64,000 bases of DNA. Origin: a bacterium. GTDB lineage: Bacteria > Auribacterota > Tritonobacteria > UBA1439. The DNA lies in assembly GCA_028716845.1 (NCBI GenBank), contig JAQUPF010000001.1, positions 333,118-397,117 of the forward strand. Direction: 5' to 3'. Position 1 is the first letter of the stretch. Each line of letters begins with the position of its first letter. The notes below the pieces were generated by a model. That model made no database searches. It had not been told where the DNA came from and was given only the letters and a program-made list of their open reading frames with translations. The translations under genes were made by a program, and so were the position numbers. Of the stretch, positions 24,566-31,522 are shown piece by piece.

Positions 24566-25756
24566 ATGTTACATCCGAGAATGAGATACGCGCTGTGGAA
24601 GGACGTTCCGGACGACGACTGGAACAACTGGAAGTGGCAGATGAAGAACAGGGTCTGCACGCTGGAGGCGCTCGCCGCCGCCGGCCTCCGGCTCGCCCCG
24701 GCGGAGGTCCAGGGCATCCGGCGGGAGGAGGAACGCCTCCGGATGGCGGTCACGCCCCACTTCCTCTCGCTCGTCGATCCCGAGAACCCGGACTGCCCCA
24801 TCCGGCGGCAGGTCGTCCCGCGGATCGAGGAGCACTTCGTCTGCCCGCGGGACATGGACGACCCCTGCGGCGAGGTCAAGGACTCGCCCGTGCCGGGCCT
24901 CGTCCACAGGTACCCGGACCGCGTCCTCGTCCTCGCCACGGAGGCGTGCGCGAGTTACTGCCGCTACTGCACCCGGAAGCGGATCGTCGGCAAGCGGCTC
25001 CACACGATCGACCGGGACGAGCTCGCCCGGATCTGCGACTACATATCCGCGAACAGGAAGATCCGCGACGTCCTCGTCTCCGGCGGCGACCCGCTCGCAC
25101 TCTGCGACGAGAAACTCGACATGATCCTCGGCGCGCTCCGGTCGATCCGGCACGTCGAGATGCTTCGGATCGGCTCGCGGGTCCCGGTCTTCCTCCCCCA
25201 GCGCGTCACGCCGGCGCTCCTCTCGGTCCTGCGGCGGCACCACCCGGTCTACCTGAGCCTCCACTTCTCGCACCCGCGCGAGATCACGCCGGAGACGGCG
25301 CGGGCGTGCGAGGCGCTCGCCGATGCGGGCATCCCCCTCGGCAGCCAGACCGTGCTCCTCAAGGGGATCAACGACAGCGCCGCCGTCATCAAGCGGCTCA
25401 TGCACGACCTCCTGCGCGTCCGCGTGCGGCCCTACTACCTCTACCAGTGCGACCTCGCCGTCGGCACCGATCAGTTCCGGACACCGATCTCGACGGGGAT
25501 CAACATCATCGAGAAGCTCCGCGGCCACACCTCCGGCTACGCCGTCCCCACCTTCGTCGTGGACGCGCCCGGCGGCGGGGGGAAGATCCCCATCGGCCCG
25601 GGCTATTTCATCGCGCTCGTCGAGGGGCGGGCGGTCCTCCGGAACTACGAGGGGAAGATCTTCGAATACCCGGAGCCGGTGGAGCCGGGCAGCATCAGGG
25701 TGAAACTCCGGAAGGCCGAGCTCCCCGAGAAGGCCGAGCCGCTCCTCGTCCGATGA
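24566..25756 (+). CDS. KamA-family radical SAM aminomutase (lysine 2,3-aminomutase-like)
   Basis: 396 residues from ATG 24566 with GGAGGG 4 nt upstream. Cys128, Cys132 and Cys135 (ACASYCRYCTRK) form the radical SAM cluster motif. VSGGDPLAL, RIGSRVPVFLPQRVTP, HFSHPREIT and the pyridoxal-phosphate lysine region DAPGGGGKIPIGP are all present, as in characterised lysine 2,3-aminomutases. The N-terminus (WNNWKWQMKNRV) also matches. The length is close to that of the clostridial enzyme, though the extended tetramerisation tail is short. Product: probably a beta-amino acid such as beta-lysine or beta-glutamate; the choice needs substrate-residue comparison. Confidence 0.87.
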   Translation: MLHPRMRYALWKDVPDDDWNNWKWQMKNRVCTLEALAAAGLRLAPAEVQGIRREEERLRMAVTPHFLSLVDPENPDCPIRRQVVPRIEEHFVCPRDMDDPCGEVKDSPVPGLVHRYPDRVLVLATEACASYCRYCTRKRIVGKRLHTIDRDELARICDYISANRKIRDVLVSGGDPLALCDEKLDMILGALRSIRHVEMLRIGSRVPVFLPQRVTPALLSVLRRHHPVYLSLHFSHPREITPETARACEALADAGIPLGSQTVLLKGINDSAAVIKRLMHDLLRVRVRPYYLYQCDLAVGTDQFRTPISTGINIIEKLRGHTSGYAVPTFVVDAPGGGGKIPIGPGYFIALVEGRAVLRNYEGKIFEYPEPVEPGSIRVKLRKAELPEKAEPLLVR

Positions 25757-25790
25757 AGAGCCAATCCACCGCGGATCCGCGCTGATCATG
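25755..25790 (-). repeat. Dispersed repeat, truncated copy R7
   Basis: GAGCCAATCCACCGCGGATCCGCG matches the 3' end of R4 in the same minus orientation. Only the end is present, directly behind the KamA stop codon. Confidence 0.6.
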
Positions 25791-25800
25791 ACGAATTCAC

Positions 25801-25835
25801 ACGGCGTACAACTTCAGCCTGAAGTTGTACGCCGT
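25801..25835. repeat. Perfect 35-nt palindrome (17-bp arms)
   Basis: ACGGCGTACAACTTCAG and its exact reverse complement are separated by a single C. As RNA it gives a 16-bp stem with a 3-nt loop. No T tract follows on either strand, so a classical terminator is not shown. It could still stop or protect the KamA operon transcript, or be a mobile-repeat remnant. Confidence 0.8.
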
Positions 25836-25935
25836 CAGCCGGTAGGGGGCCGCCGCGGATCGAGCGGTTTTCCCTTTCTCGCACTGCATCGGATCCGCGC
25901 GTAGCCGCGGCCAGGAATCATCCTCACATTTTATT

Positions 25936-27081
25936 GTGTGGCATAATCGCCGCGAAACGGGCGGCGCCGTCGGCATCTATGTCGTCGGCGGCCGGAAGGG
26001 CGACGGCGACTACACGAAGCGCGTGCAGGTCTACTACCCGGCGACGAATACCGCGGCGAATCTCGGCGACGACGACGAATGGCCCGCCGCCCCCGTGCGG
26101 CTCACCGGCGGCGTCGTCGAACACGACAACAAGATGTACGTCTTCGGCGGCACCAACGGCACCCTCGACACCCATTACGCCGACACATGGGAATTCGATC
26201 CGTCGGAAGCGGCCGGGAACCGCTGGCAGGACCTGGGTGTTCCTCTTTCCCAGGCGAGGGGCTTCATCTACGCCTGCGTCGTCGACGGGTACGCGTACGC
26301 CGTCGGCGGCAACGATTACTCGGCGGTCAATGTCCTCAGGGCGCTCGCGAGAACCGAGCGACTGAATCTTGCCGACATCGCCGCCGGCTGGGACGACGCC
26401 GCCGTCGCGAATCTCCCCGGCGGCGTCGGCACCGGCGAGGGGCGGGCGTTCGGCTTCGACTCGGACGCCGGCCACGCCCTCGCGGGCCGCATCATTCTCG
26501 CCGGGGGCGGGCAGTGGTCCTCCGAGTGGGCGAACTGCTATTCCTATGATGTCGCATCGAACGAGTGGTCGGCGTTCCCGTCGCTCATGGAGGCGAGGCG
26601 CAATCACGCCGGCGCCCTCGTCTCCGGCCCGGCCGGCCCGGAGATGTGGGTCTTCGGCGGCCGGCGCTGGATCGACCAGAACGTCCTCGCCACCGCCGAA
26701 CGGTACCGCCTCATCGCCCCGCCGCGCCTCGCCGTCGCCGTGAACGACCCCACGCCCGCCGTCGGCGACACCCTCACCGTGGATGTCACGGTCCAGCCGA
26801 TCGCCGACGCGTTCGACGCGTGGGGGCTCATCTACGGCCCGGGCAACGTCGTCTATTCGTTCGTCCTGGGGAGACCGGGGACCGTGGCGACCGGCGCCCG
26901 CCCCCTCGCCGCGAACGTGCCGGGCCTCGCCTCGACCTACGAGGCGCGGCTGCTCGACCTCGCCATCCCGCCGGGGACCGAGGGATCCTACACGATCGTC
27001 GTGCAGCTCGTCCCGGCGGGAATCCCCCCGGTCGTCCCGTACGAGGGGTACGCGGCGGAGGCGGACGTCACGGTGCGATGA
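25936..27081 (+). CDS. Kelch-repeat protein with C-terminal DAY/YT-type module, probably 5'-truncated
   Basis: 381 residues if it starts at GTG 25936. Kelch-type blades are clear (GIYVVGGRKG, KMYVFGGTNG, GYAYAVGGNDY, RIILAGGGQWSS, EMWVFGGRRW), but the first blade is incomplete and there is no signal peptide. The C-terminal 120 residues form a beta-sandwich-like module (GDTLTVDVTV, FDAWGLIYGP, GSYTIVVQLVPAG) shared with exported proteins in this window. It may therefore be a remnant of a longer secreted protein. CATAAT at 25941 could be a -10 box, but it lies inside the frame. Start uncertain. Confidence 0.6.
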   Translation: MWHNRRETGGAVGIYVVGGRKGDGDYTKRVQVYYPATNTAANLGDDDEWPAAPVRLTGGVVEHDNKMYVFGGTNGTLDTHYADTWEFDPSEAAGNRWQDLGVPLSQARGFIYACVVDGYAYAVGGNDYSAVNVLRALARTERLNLADIAAGWDDAAVANLPGGVGTGEGRAFGFDSDAGHALAGRIILAGGGQWSSEWANCYSYDVASNEWSAFPSLMEARRNHAGALVSGPAGPEMWVFGGRRWIDQNVLATAERYRLIAPPRLAVAVNDPTPAVGDTLTVDVTVQPIADAFDAWGLIYGPGNVVYSFVLGRPGTVATGARPLAANVPGLASTYEARLLDLAIPPGTEGSYTIVVQLVPAGIPPVVPYEGYAAEADVTVR

Positions 27082-27109
27082 CCGGGCGGGTTGATCGCGC
27101 CGCGGACGG

Positions 27110-27212
27110 AATGGCGCCACGGGCCGCGGATCCGCGCGAATCCGCGGGAACGATGGTTCCAATCCGTTGTGATCCGCATTAATCCGTGAACATCCGCGGT
27201 GGATTGGCGCTT
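27110..27212 (+). repeat. Dispersed repeat, partial copy R8
   Basis: Degenerate left part (GGGCCGCGGATCCGCG) and a good right half (AATCCGTGAACATCCGCGGTGGATT ending at 27205), 59 nt before the -10 box of the deaminase gene. Confidence 0.7.
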
Positions 27213-27264
27213 TTCCACCCGCCATTTATTCCATTTCGCCGTGGCGCGGCGTCGCCCGCCCTGC

Positions 27265-27290
27265 TATAATTCCCGAAACCGGGTTCGGGA
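27265..27290 (+). promoter_or_regulatory. -10 box with an inverted repeat at the transcription start of the deaminase gene
   Basis: TATAAT at 27265-27270 is followed directly by TCCCGAAACCGGGTTCGGGA (27271-27290), a perfect 7-bp inverted repeat with a 6-nt centre. It overlaps the expected +1, so it may be an operator or a 5' hairpin of the mRNA. Confidence 0.6.
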
Positions 27291-27299
27291 AACGATCCG

Positions 27300-28367
27300 A
27301 TGACGCCGTCGGCCGACACCATCAGGAGGATCCCCAAGGTCCTCCTCCACGACCACCTCGACGGGGGGCTCCGCGTCGAGACGATCATCGAGCTCGCCCG
27401 GAAGGAGAAGTGCCCCCTCCCCGCGGAGGAGCCGGGGCCGCTCCTCGACTGGTTCCACCGCGGCGCCGACCGGGGAGACCTCGGCCTCTACCTCGAGACG
27501 TTCAAGATCATCTACGCCGTCCTCCAGACCGAGGAGGCGCTCGAGCGGGTCGCCCGGGAGGCGCTCCTCGACCTGAAGGAGGACAACGTCGCCTACGCCG
27601 AACTGCGCTTCGCCCCGTTCTTCCACACGCGGAAGGGGCTCACGCACGACGAGATCATGACGGCGGTCCTGCGGGGGCTCGAGGCGGGGAGGCGGGAGAG
27701 CGGCGTCCGGTACGGCCTCATCGTGAGCTCCATGCGCGACACCGACTGGTCGCTCCCGATGGCGGAGCTCGCCGTGAAGTACCGCGAGAAGGGCTGCGTC
27801 GCCTTCGACCTCGCCGGCGACGAGTCGGGGCACCCCCCGAAGAAGCACGTCGCCGCCTTCCAGTACTGCCAGCGGGAGAACTTCAACATCACCATCCACG
27901 CGGGGGAGGCGTTCGGGGCGCGGTCGATCTGGCAGGCGCTCCAGTACTGCGGCGCGCACCGGATCGGCCACGGCACGCGGCTCGTGGATGATTTCGTCGT
28001 CGAGGACGGGAGGGTGAAGGGCCTCGGCACCCTCGCCCAGTACGTCCTCGACAAGCGGATCCCGCTCGAGTGCTGCCTGAGCAGCAACATCCACACGGCG
28101 GCCGCCGAGAGCTTCGCCGCCCATCCCTTCCGGCTCTTCTACGAGAACCGGTTCCGCGTCACGCTCAACACCGACAACCGGCTCATGAGCGACACCTCGA
28201 TGAGCAGGGAGCTCGGGATCGCCGTGCGCGAGTACGGCCTCTCGATCCGCGACCTGGAGGTGCTCACGCTGAACGCCATGAAGAGCGCCTTCATCCACTA
28301 CGCGGAGCGCTGCGACCTCATCTACAACGTCATCAAGCCCGGCTTCGCCGCCCTCTCCCCCGGCTAG
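27300..28367 (+). CDS. Adenosine deaminase-family protein
   Basis: 355 residues. The metal-dependent deaminase motifs are in place: His17 and His19 in LLHDHLDGGLR, the catalytic HAGE in ITIHAGEAFG, RIGHGTRL, and the late Asp in LNTDN. FDLAGDESGHPP is also typical of the family. It converts adenosine (or a related purine or modified nucleoside) to the inosine form in purine salvage. Several positions differ from classic Add (TDN rather than TDD), so a modified adenosine substrate is possible. It is a monocistronic unit with its own promoter, convergent with the Era operon. Confidence 0.85.
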   Translation: MTPSADTIRRIPKVLLHDHLDGGLRVETIIELARKEKCPLPAEEPGPLLDWFHRGADRGDLGLYLETFKIIYAVLQTEEALERVAREALLDLKEDNVAYAELRFAPFFHTRKGLTHDEIMTAVLRGLEAGRRESGVRYGLIVSSMRDTDWSLPMAELAVKYREKGCVAFDLAGDESGHPPKKHVAAFQYCQRENFNITIHAGEAFGARSIWQALQYCGAHRIGHGTRLVDDFVVEDGRVKGLGTLAQYVLDKRIPLECCLSSNIHTAAAESFAAHPFRLFYENRFRVTLNTDNRLMSDTSMSRELGIAVREYGLSIRDLEVLTLNAMKSAFIHYAERCDLIYNVIKPGFAALSPG

Positions 28368-28371
28368 GCGG

Positions 28372-28734
28372 TCAACCTTCCCCCCGGAACTGCCCGCGGA
28401 GGCGGCGGAACCTGCTCTCGTAGATCATCTCGAAGAGGCCGAGCCGGCCGGGGAAGAGCGCCGCGCACCTGTCCCGCACCCGCTCGACGGCGATCTCGAT
28501 GTCCACCTCGGCGGCCGACGGGTCGAGGATCATGCGGCAGACGCCGTCGGCCATCCGCCTGATCTCCGCGGCCGCCTCGCGGTCGTCGAGCTCCTCGAGG
28601 ATGCGGCCGATCCCGCGGAACGGCTCGACGTGCGCCTCGTCGATGAGGGCCCCGCAGGCGCAGCGCACCGTCCTTCCGAACTGGAAGAGGGCGATGTCGT
28701 GCTGCCGCCCGCACGCGGGGCAGATGACCGCCAT
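28372..28734 (-). CDS. Small zinc-ribbon protein of unknown function
   Basis: 120 residues; GGGGAG lies just before ATG 28734. An N-terminal zinc ribbon has CPACG and, 16 residues later, CACG. A helical, acidic C-terminal part follows (ILEELDDREAAAEIRRMADGV...DIEIAVERVRDRCAALFP). It is the last gene of the minus-strand operon that contains fmdB-like, RNA methyltransferase, era and glycosylase genes. I do not recognise a named family; nucleic-acid binding is plausible but unproven. Confidence 0.65.
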   Translation of the reverse strand: MAVICPACGRQHDIALFQFGRTVRCACGALIDEAHVEPFRGIGRILEELDDREAAAEIRRMADGVCRMILDPSAAEVDIEIAVERVRDRCAALFPGRLGLFEMIYESRFRRLRGQFRGEG

Positions 28735-28745
28735 GATCTCCCCCC

Positions 28746-29414
28746 TCATCCCCCGCCGGGCGGGCGAGCGAGCACGGGCCGCAGCGGGCAGCCGTCGCAC
28801 CGCGGCCTCGTTCGGCAGAACTCCTTGCCCGCCCTGACGAGCAGGGCGTGGAACTCGTTGTAGAGCCGCGCGCGCGCCGGGACGCGCTCCTCGAGGAATC
28901 GCCGGACCTCGCCGTAGGAGGCGCCGGCCCGAATGAGGCCGTGGCGGCCGAGGATCCGCACCGTGTAGGCGTCCACGACGAACGCCCGCTTCCCGAAGGC
29001 GTAGAGGAGGATGCTGTCGGCCGTTTCCGGCCCGATGCCGCGGACGGCCAGGAGCTCCTCCCGGAGCGCGGCGGCGGGAACGCGCCCCATCCGCGCGAGG
29101 CTCCCCCCGTGCGCCCGGTCGAGGTGGGCGATGAACGCCTTGAGCCGCCCGGCCTTCTGGTTGAAGTACCCCGCGGGGCGGACGAGCGCCGCGAGCCGCC
29201 GCCCCGTGGCGCGCCGGAGGCCCGCCGCCGAGAGGAGCCCCGCCCGGCGGAGGTTCTCGATCGCCTTCTCGACGTTCCCCCAGGCGGTGTTCTGCGTGAG
29301 GATGGCGCCGGCGATGACCTCGAGCGGCGTCTCGCCCGGCCACCAGTGCTGCGGCCCGAACGCCCCGTACAGCGTCCGGTAGATCTCCATGACCGGCCCG
29401 CGGGGCGCCGTCAC
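28746..29414 (-). CDS. HhH-GPD DNA glycosylase (endonuclease III/MagIII-like)
   Basis: 222 residues; its start overlaps the era stop (ATGA). The helix-hairpin-helix and catalytic region reads LLAVRGIGPETADSILLYAFGKRAFVVDAYTVRI. The catalytic Asp is present, but the Lys of bifunctional endonuclease III (GVGRKTA) is replaced by Glu (GIGPETA), as in monofunctional alkylpurine or related glycosylases. The C-terminal cluster region FCRTRPRCDGCPLRP keeps only three Cys, so a normal 4Fe-4S cluster is doubtful. Expected role: base-excision repair of alkylated or mispaired bases. Confidence 0.82.
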   Translation of the reverse strand: MTAPRGPVMEIYRTLYGAFGPQHWWPGETPLEVIAGAILTQNTAWGNVEKAIENLRRAGLLSAAGLRRATGRRLAALVRPAGYFNQKAGRLKAFIAHLDRAHGGSLARMGRVPAAALREELLAVRGIGPETADSILLYAFGKRAFVVDAYTVRILGRHGLIRAGASYGEVRRFLEERVPARARLYNEFHALLVRAGKEFCRTRPRCDGCPLRPVLARPPGGG

Positions 29415-30289
29415 GGGACGTACCCCGCCTTCCTGAGGCCGCCCTCGTCCCGCTTCCAGTCCCGCATGACCTTCACCCGCAGGTCGAGGAAGACCCGCGC
29501 GCCGAGGAACTCCTCGATCTCGGCGCGGGCGGCGGTGCCGATCCGCCGGATCATGCTCCCCCCCTTCCCGATGAGGATCCCCTTCTGCGATTCGCGCTCG
29601 ACGATGATCGTCGCCCGCACCTCGGTGAGGCCGTCATCCCGCTCCCGCATCCCCTCCATCCGCACGGCGGTGCCGTACGGGATCTCCTCCCGGACGGCGT
29701 CGAACACCTTCTCGCGGATCAGCTCGCCGACGACGAACCGGGTCGGCTGGTCGGAGAGAAGATCGTCGGGGAAGATCTTCTCACCCTCCGGGAGGAGGGC
29801 GACCGTCCGCTCCACGAGGCGGTCCGTCCCGTCGCCGGTGCGCGCCGAGATCGGGATGATCTCCCTGAAGGGGAGGAGGCCCCGGTACGACTCGATCACG
29901 GGCAGGAGCGTCTCCTTCGGCACCGCGTCCACCTTGTTCACGAGGAGGAAGACCGGCGCCCGCGCGCCTCGGAGTGGACCGGCGATCCCGCGCGCCGCGG
30001 CCCCGGCCGGCTCCGGCTCGACCATCAGGTAGACGAGGTCGGCCTCACCGAGCGACCGGCGGGCCGCCCGGAGCATGTAGCGGCCGAGGACATCGCGCGG
30101 GACGTGGAGGCCGGGGGTGTCGATGAAGACGATCTGCGCCTCGGGCGTCGTGAGGATCCCGCGGACGGCGTCGCGCGTCGTCTGGGGCTTCGGGGTGACG
30201 ATGGCGACCTTCTGGCCGACGAGCCGGTTCAGGAGCGTGGACTTCCCCACGTTCGGCCTGCCGGCGATGGCGACGAAGCCGAATTTCAC
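29411..30289 (-). CDS. era: GTPase Era
   Basis: 292 residues. N-terminal GTPase domain with G1 GRPNVGKST, the switch region TTRD, G3 DTPG and G4 NKVD. The C-terminal KH domain carries IVERESQKGILIGKGGSMIRRIG. Era binds the 3' end of 16S rRNA and helps 30S maturation. It overlaps both neighbours by 4 nt, so it sits in a tightly coupled operon with an RNA methyltransferase upstream and a DNA glycosylase downstream. Confidence 0.95.
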   Translation of the reverse strand: MKFGFVAIAGRPNVGKSTLLNRLVGQKVAIVTPKPQTTRDAVRGILTTPEAQIVFIDTPGLHVPRDVLGRYMLRAARRSLGEADLVYLMVEPEPAGAAARGIAGPLRGARAPVFLLVNKVDAVPKETLLPVIESYRGLLPFREIIPISARTGDGTDRLVERTVALLPEGEKIFPDDLLSDQPTRFVVGELIREKVFDAVREEIPYGTAVRMEGMRERDDGLTEVRATIIVERESQKGILIGKGGSMIRRIGTAARAEIEEFLGARVFLDLRVKVMRDWKRDEGGLRKAGYVP

Positions 30290-31029
30290 GGTCGACCTCC
30301 CGCACCCCGCGCGAAGCGCTCGATCTGCTGGCAGATGCCGTGGAGGGCGCGGAGCTCGTCGTCGGCGATGCCGCTCCGGCCGAAGACGCGGCGGAGCGTC
30401 CGCATGACGCTCCGGAGGACCGCCCGGTCCCCCTCCCGCCCGTAGCCGATCAGGGCGAGCGCGCGCTCCAGCCGGGCGTAGAGGCCTTCGAGCTCCGCGA
30501 GGGGCACGAGCGGCGGGACGGCGGGCGACGGCCGCGGCGCGGCGGCCCGGAACAGCTCGTAGAGGACGACCATCACCGCCTGGGCGACGTTGAGCGAGGG
30601 CATCCCGCGGCTCGCCGGGATGGAGACGGCGGCCTGGCAGAGGGAGAGCTCGTCGTTGTCGAGCCCCTTGTCCTCCCTGCCGAAGACGAGGGCGACCCTT
30701 CCGCGCCCCGTCGCCGCGGCGATCCGGGGCGCCGCCTCGCGCAGGTCCGCCACCGGCCGGCGCCGACGTCCCCGCCGCCTCGTCGTGCCGACCGCGAGGA
30801 CGCAGCCGGCGATCGCCTCCGCGAGGGAGGGAGGCACCTCGGCCCCGCGGAGGATCTCCTCCGCGCCCCAGGCGAGCTTGTGCGCCTCCGGCGTGTCGAA
30901 CGGGACGGGATCGACGAGGGCGAGCCGGCGCACCCCCATGTTCTTCATCGCCCGCGCCGCCGAGCCGATGTTGCCGGCGTTCCTGACGCCGACGAGGACG
31001 ACCGTCAGGTTCTCCATCGCCGCCTTCAC
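30286..31029 (-). CDS. TrmJ/SpoU-family RNA 2'-O-methyltransferase
   Basis: 247 residues from GTG 31029, which has GGAGGG 8 nt upstream; ATG 31017 (MENLTVVLVG) is the alternative. SPOUT knot motifs: VLVGVRNAGNIGSAARAMKNMG at the N-terminus, LVFGREDKGLDNDEL, and SIPASRGMPSLNVAQAVMVVLYELF. A C-terminal extension of about 70 residues is helical, as in TrmJ, which methylates the ribose at position 32 of tRNAs. It is translationally coupled to era. Confidence 0.87.
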   Translation of the reverse strand: MKAAMENLTVVLVGVRNAGNIGSAARAMKNMGVRRLALVDPVPFDTPEAHKLAWGAEEILRGAEVPPSLAEAIAGCVLAVGTTRRRGRRRRPVADLREAAPRIAAATGRGRVALVFGREDKGLDNDELSLCQAAVSIPASRGMPSLNVAQAVMVVLYELFRAAAPRPSPAVPPLVPLAELEGLYARLERALALIGYGREGDRAVLRSVMRTLRRVFGRSGIADDELRALHGICQQIERFARGAGGRP

Positions 31030-31108
31030 CGTGGCGTCCCTCCCCCGCCCGAACGCAGGAGTGCCCATCGCGGACCGCCGCTCGCGATGGGCACGGGCCT
31101 GCCGGCGC

Positions 31109-31273
31109 TCAGCTCTTCTTCGAGGTGACCGGGAAGAACGAGGCGAGCTGCTGCGCGACCTTCCTGCTCCCGCATTTCGGGCAGGCGGGCTTCCTCCGGT
31201 CATGCTCGCTCATCGACAGCCGCGCCGTGAAGGCCCGGCGGCACTTCCCGCACCGGTATTCGTACGTGGGCAT
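31109..31273 (-). CDS. FmdB-type small zinc-ribbon protein
   Basis: 54 residues from ATG 31273 (GGAGGGA 7 nt upstream). It starts MPTYEYRCGKC and has a second pair CPKCG, the four Cys of the FmdB/CxxC regulatory-protein family. Members are small putative regulators of unknown mechanism. First gene of the operon that leads to era. Confidence 0.85.
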   Translation of the reverse strand: MPTYEYRCGKCRRAFTARLSMSEHDRRKPACPKCGSRKVAQQLASFFPVTSKKS

Positions 31274-31310
31274 GACGCGCTCCCTCCCGAACGAACGGTT
31301 TGTATGTTGC

Positions 31311-31340
31311 ATTATATGACAATCGTCCCGGTTGCGGCAA
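31311..31340 (-). promoter_or_regulatory. Promoter of the fmdB-like/trmJ/era operon
   Basis: On the minus strand: TTGCCG (31335-31340), 18 nt, TATAAT (31311-31316), about 40 nt before the first ATG. Confidence 0.6.
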
Positions 31341-31430
31341 GTGTCGGGAAGGACGGGATCGGGGGGGTGCCGGGAAAATGAACATGGACATTCCCGATAC
31401 GACCGGAGGCGGGCGAGTAAGAAATTATGA

Positions 31431-31459
31431 TTGACTTTAGTGTATCGTTATGGTACTAA
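31431..31459 (+). promoter_or_regulatory. Promoter of the 14-repeat propeller gene
   Basis: TTGACT (31431-31436), 17 nt, TACTAA (31454-31459), in locally AT-rich DNA and about 55 nt before the start codon. The rest of the 31274-31522 gap shows no gene. Confidence 0.6.
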
Positions 31460-31522
31460 AACACCGTGTAAGCAAGCGGGAACCTTCCGGGCGCCGGGGA
31501 TCGCCGAAATGCGGAGCGTGAG

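Noticed and set aside
25801..25835. Palindrome as a standard rho-independent terminator
   Set aside because: No T tract follows on either strand; kept as a repeat only.
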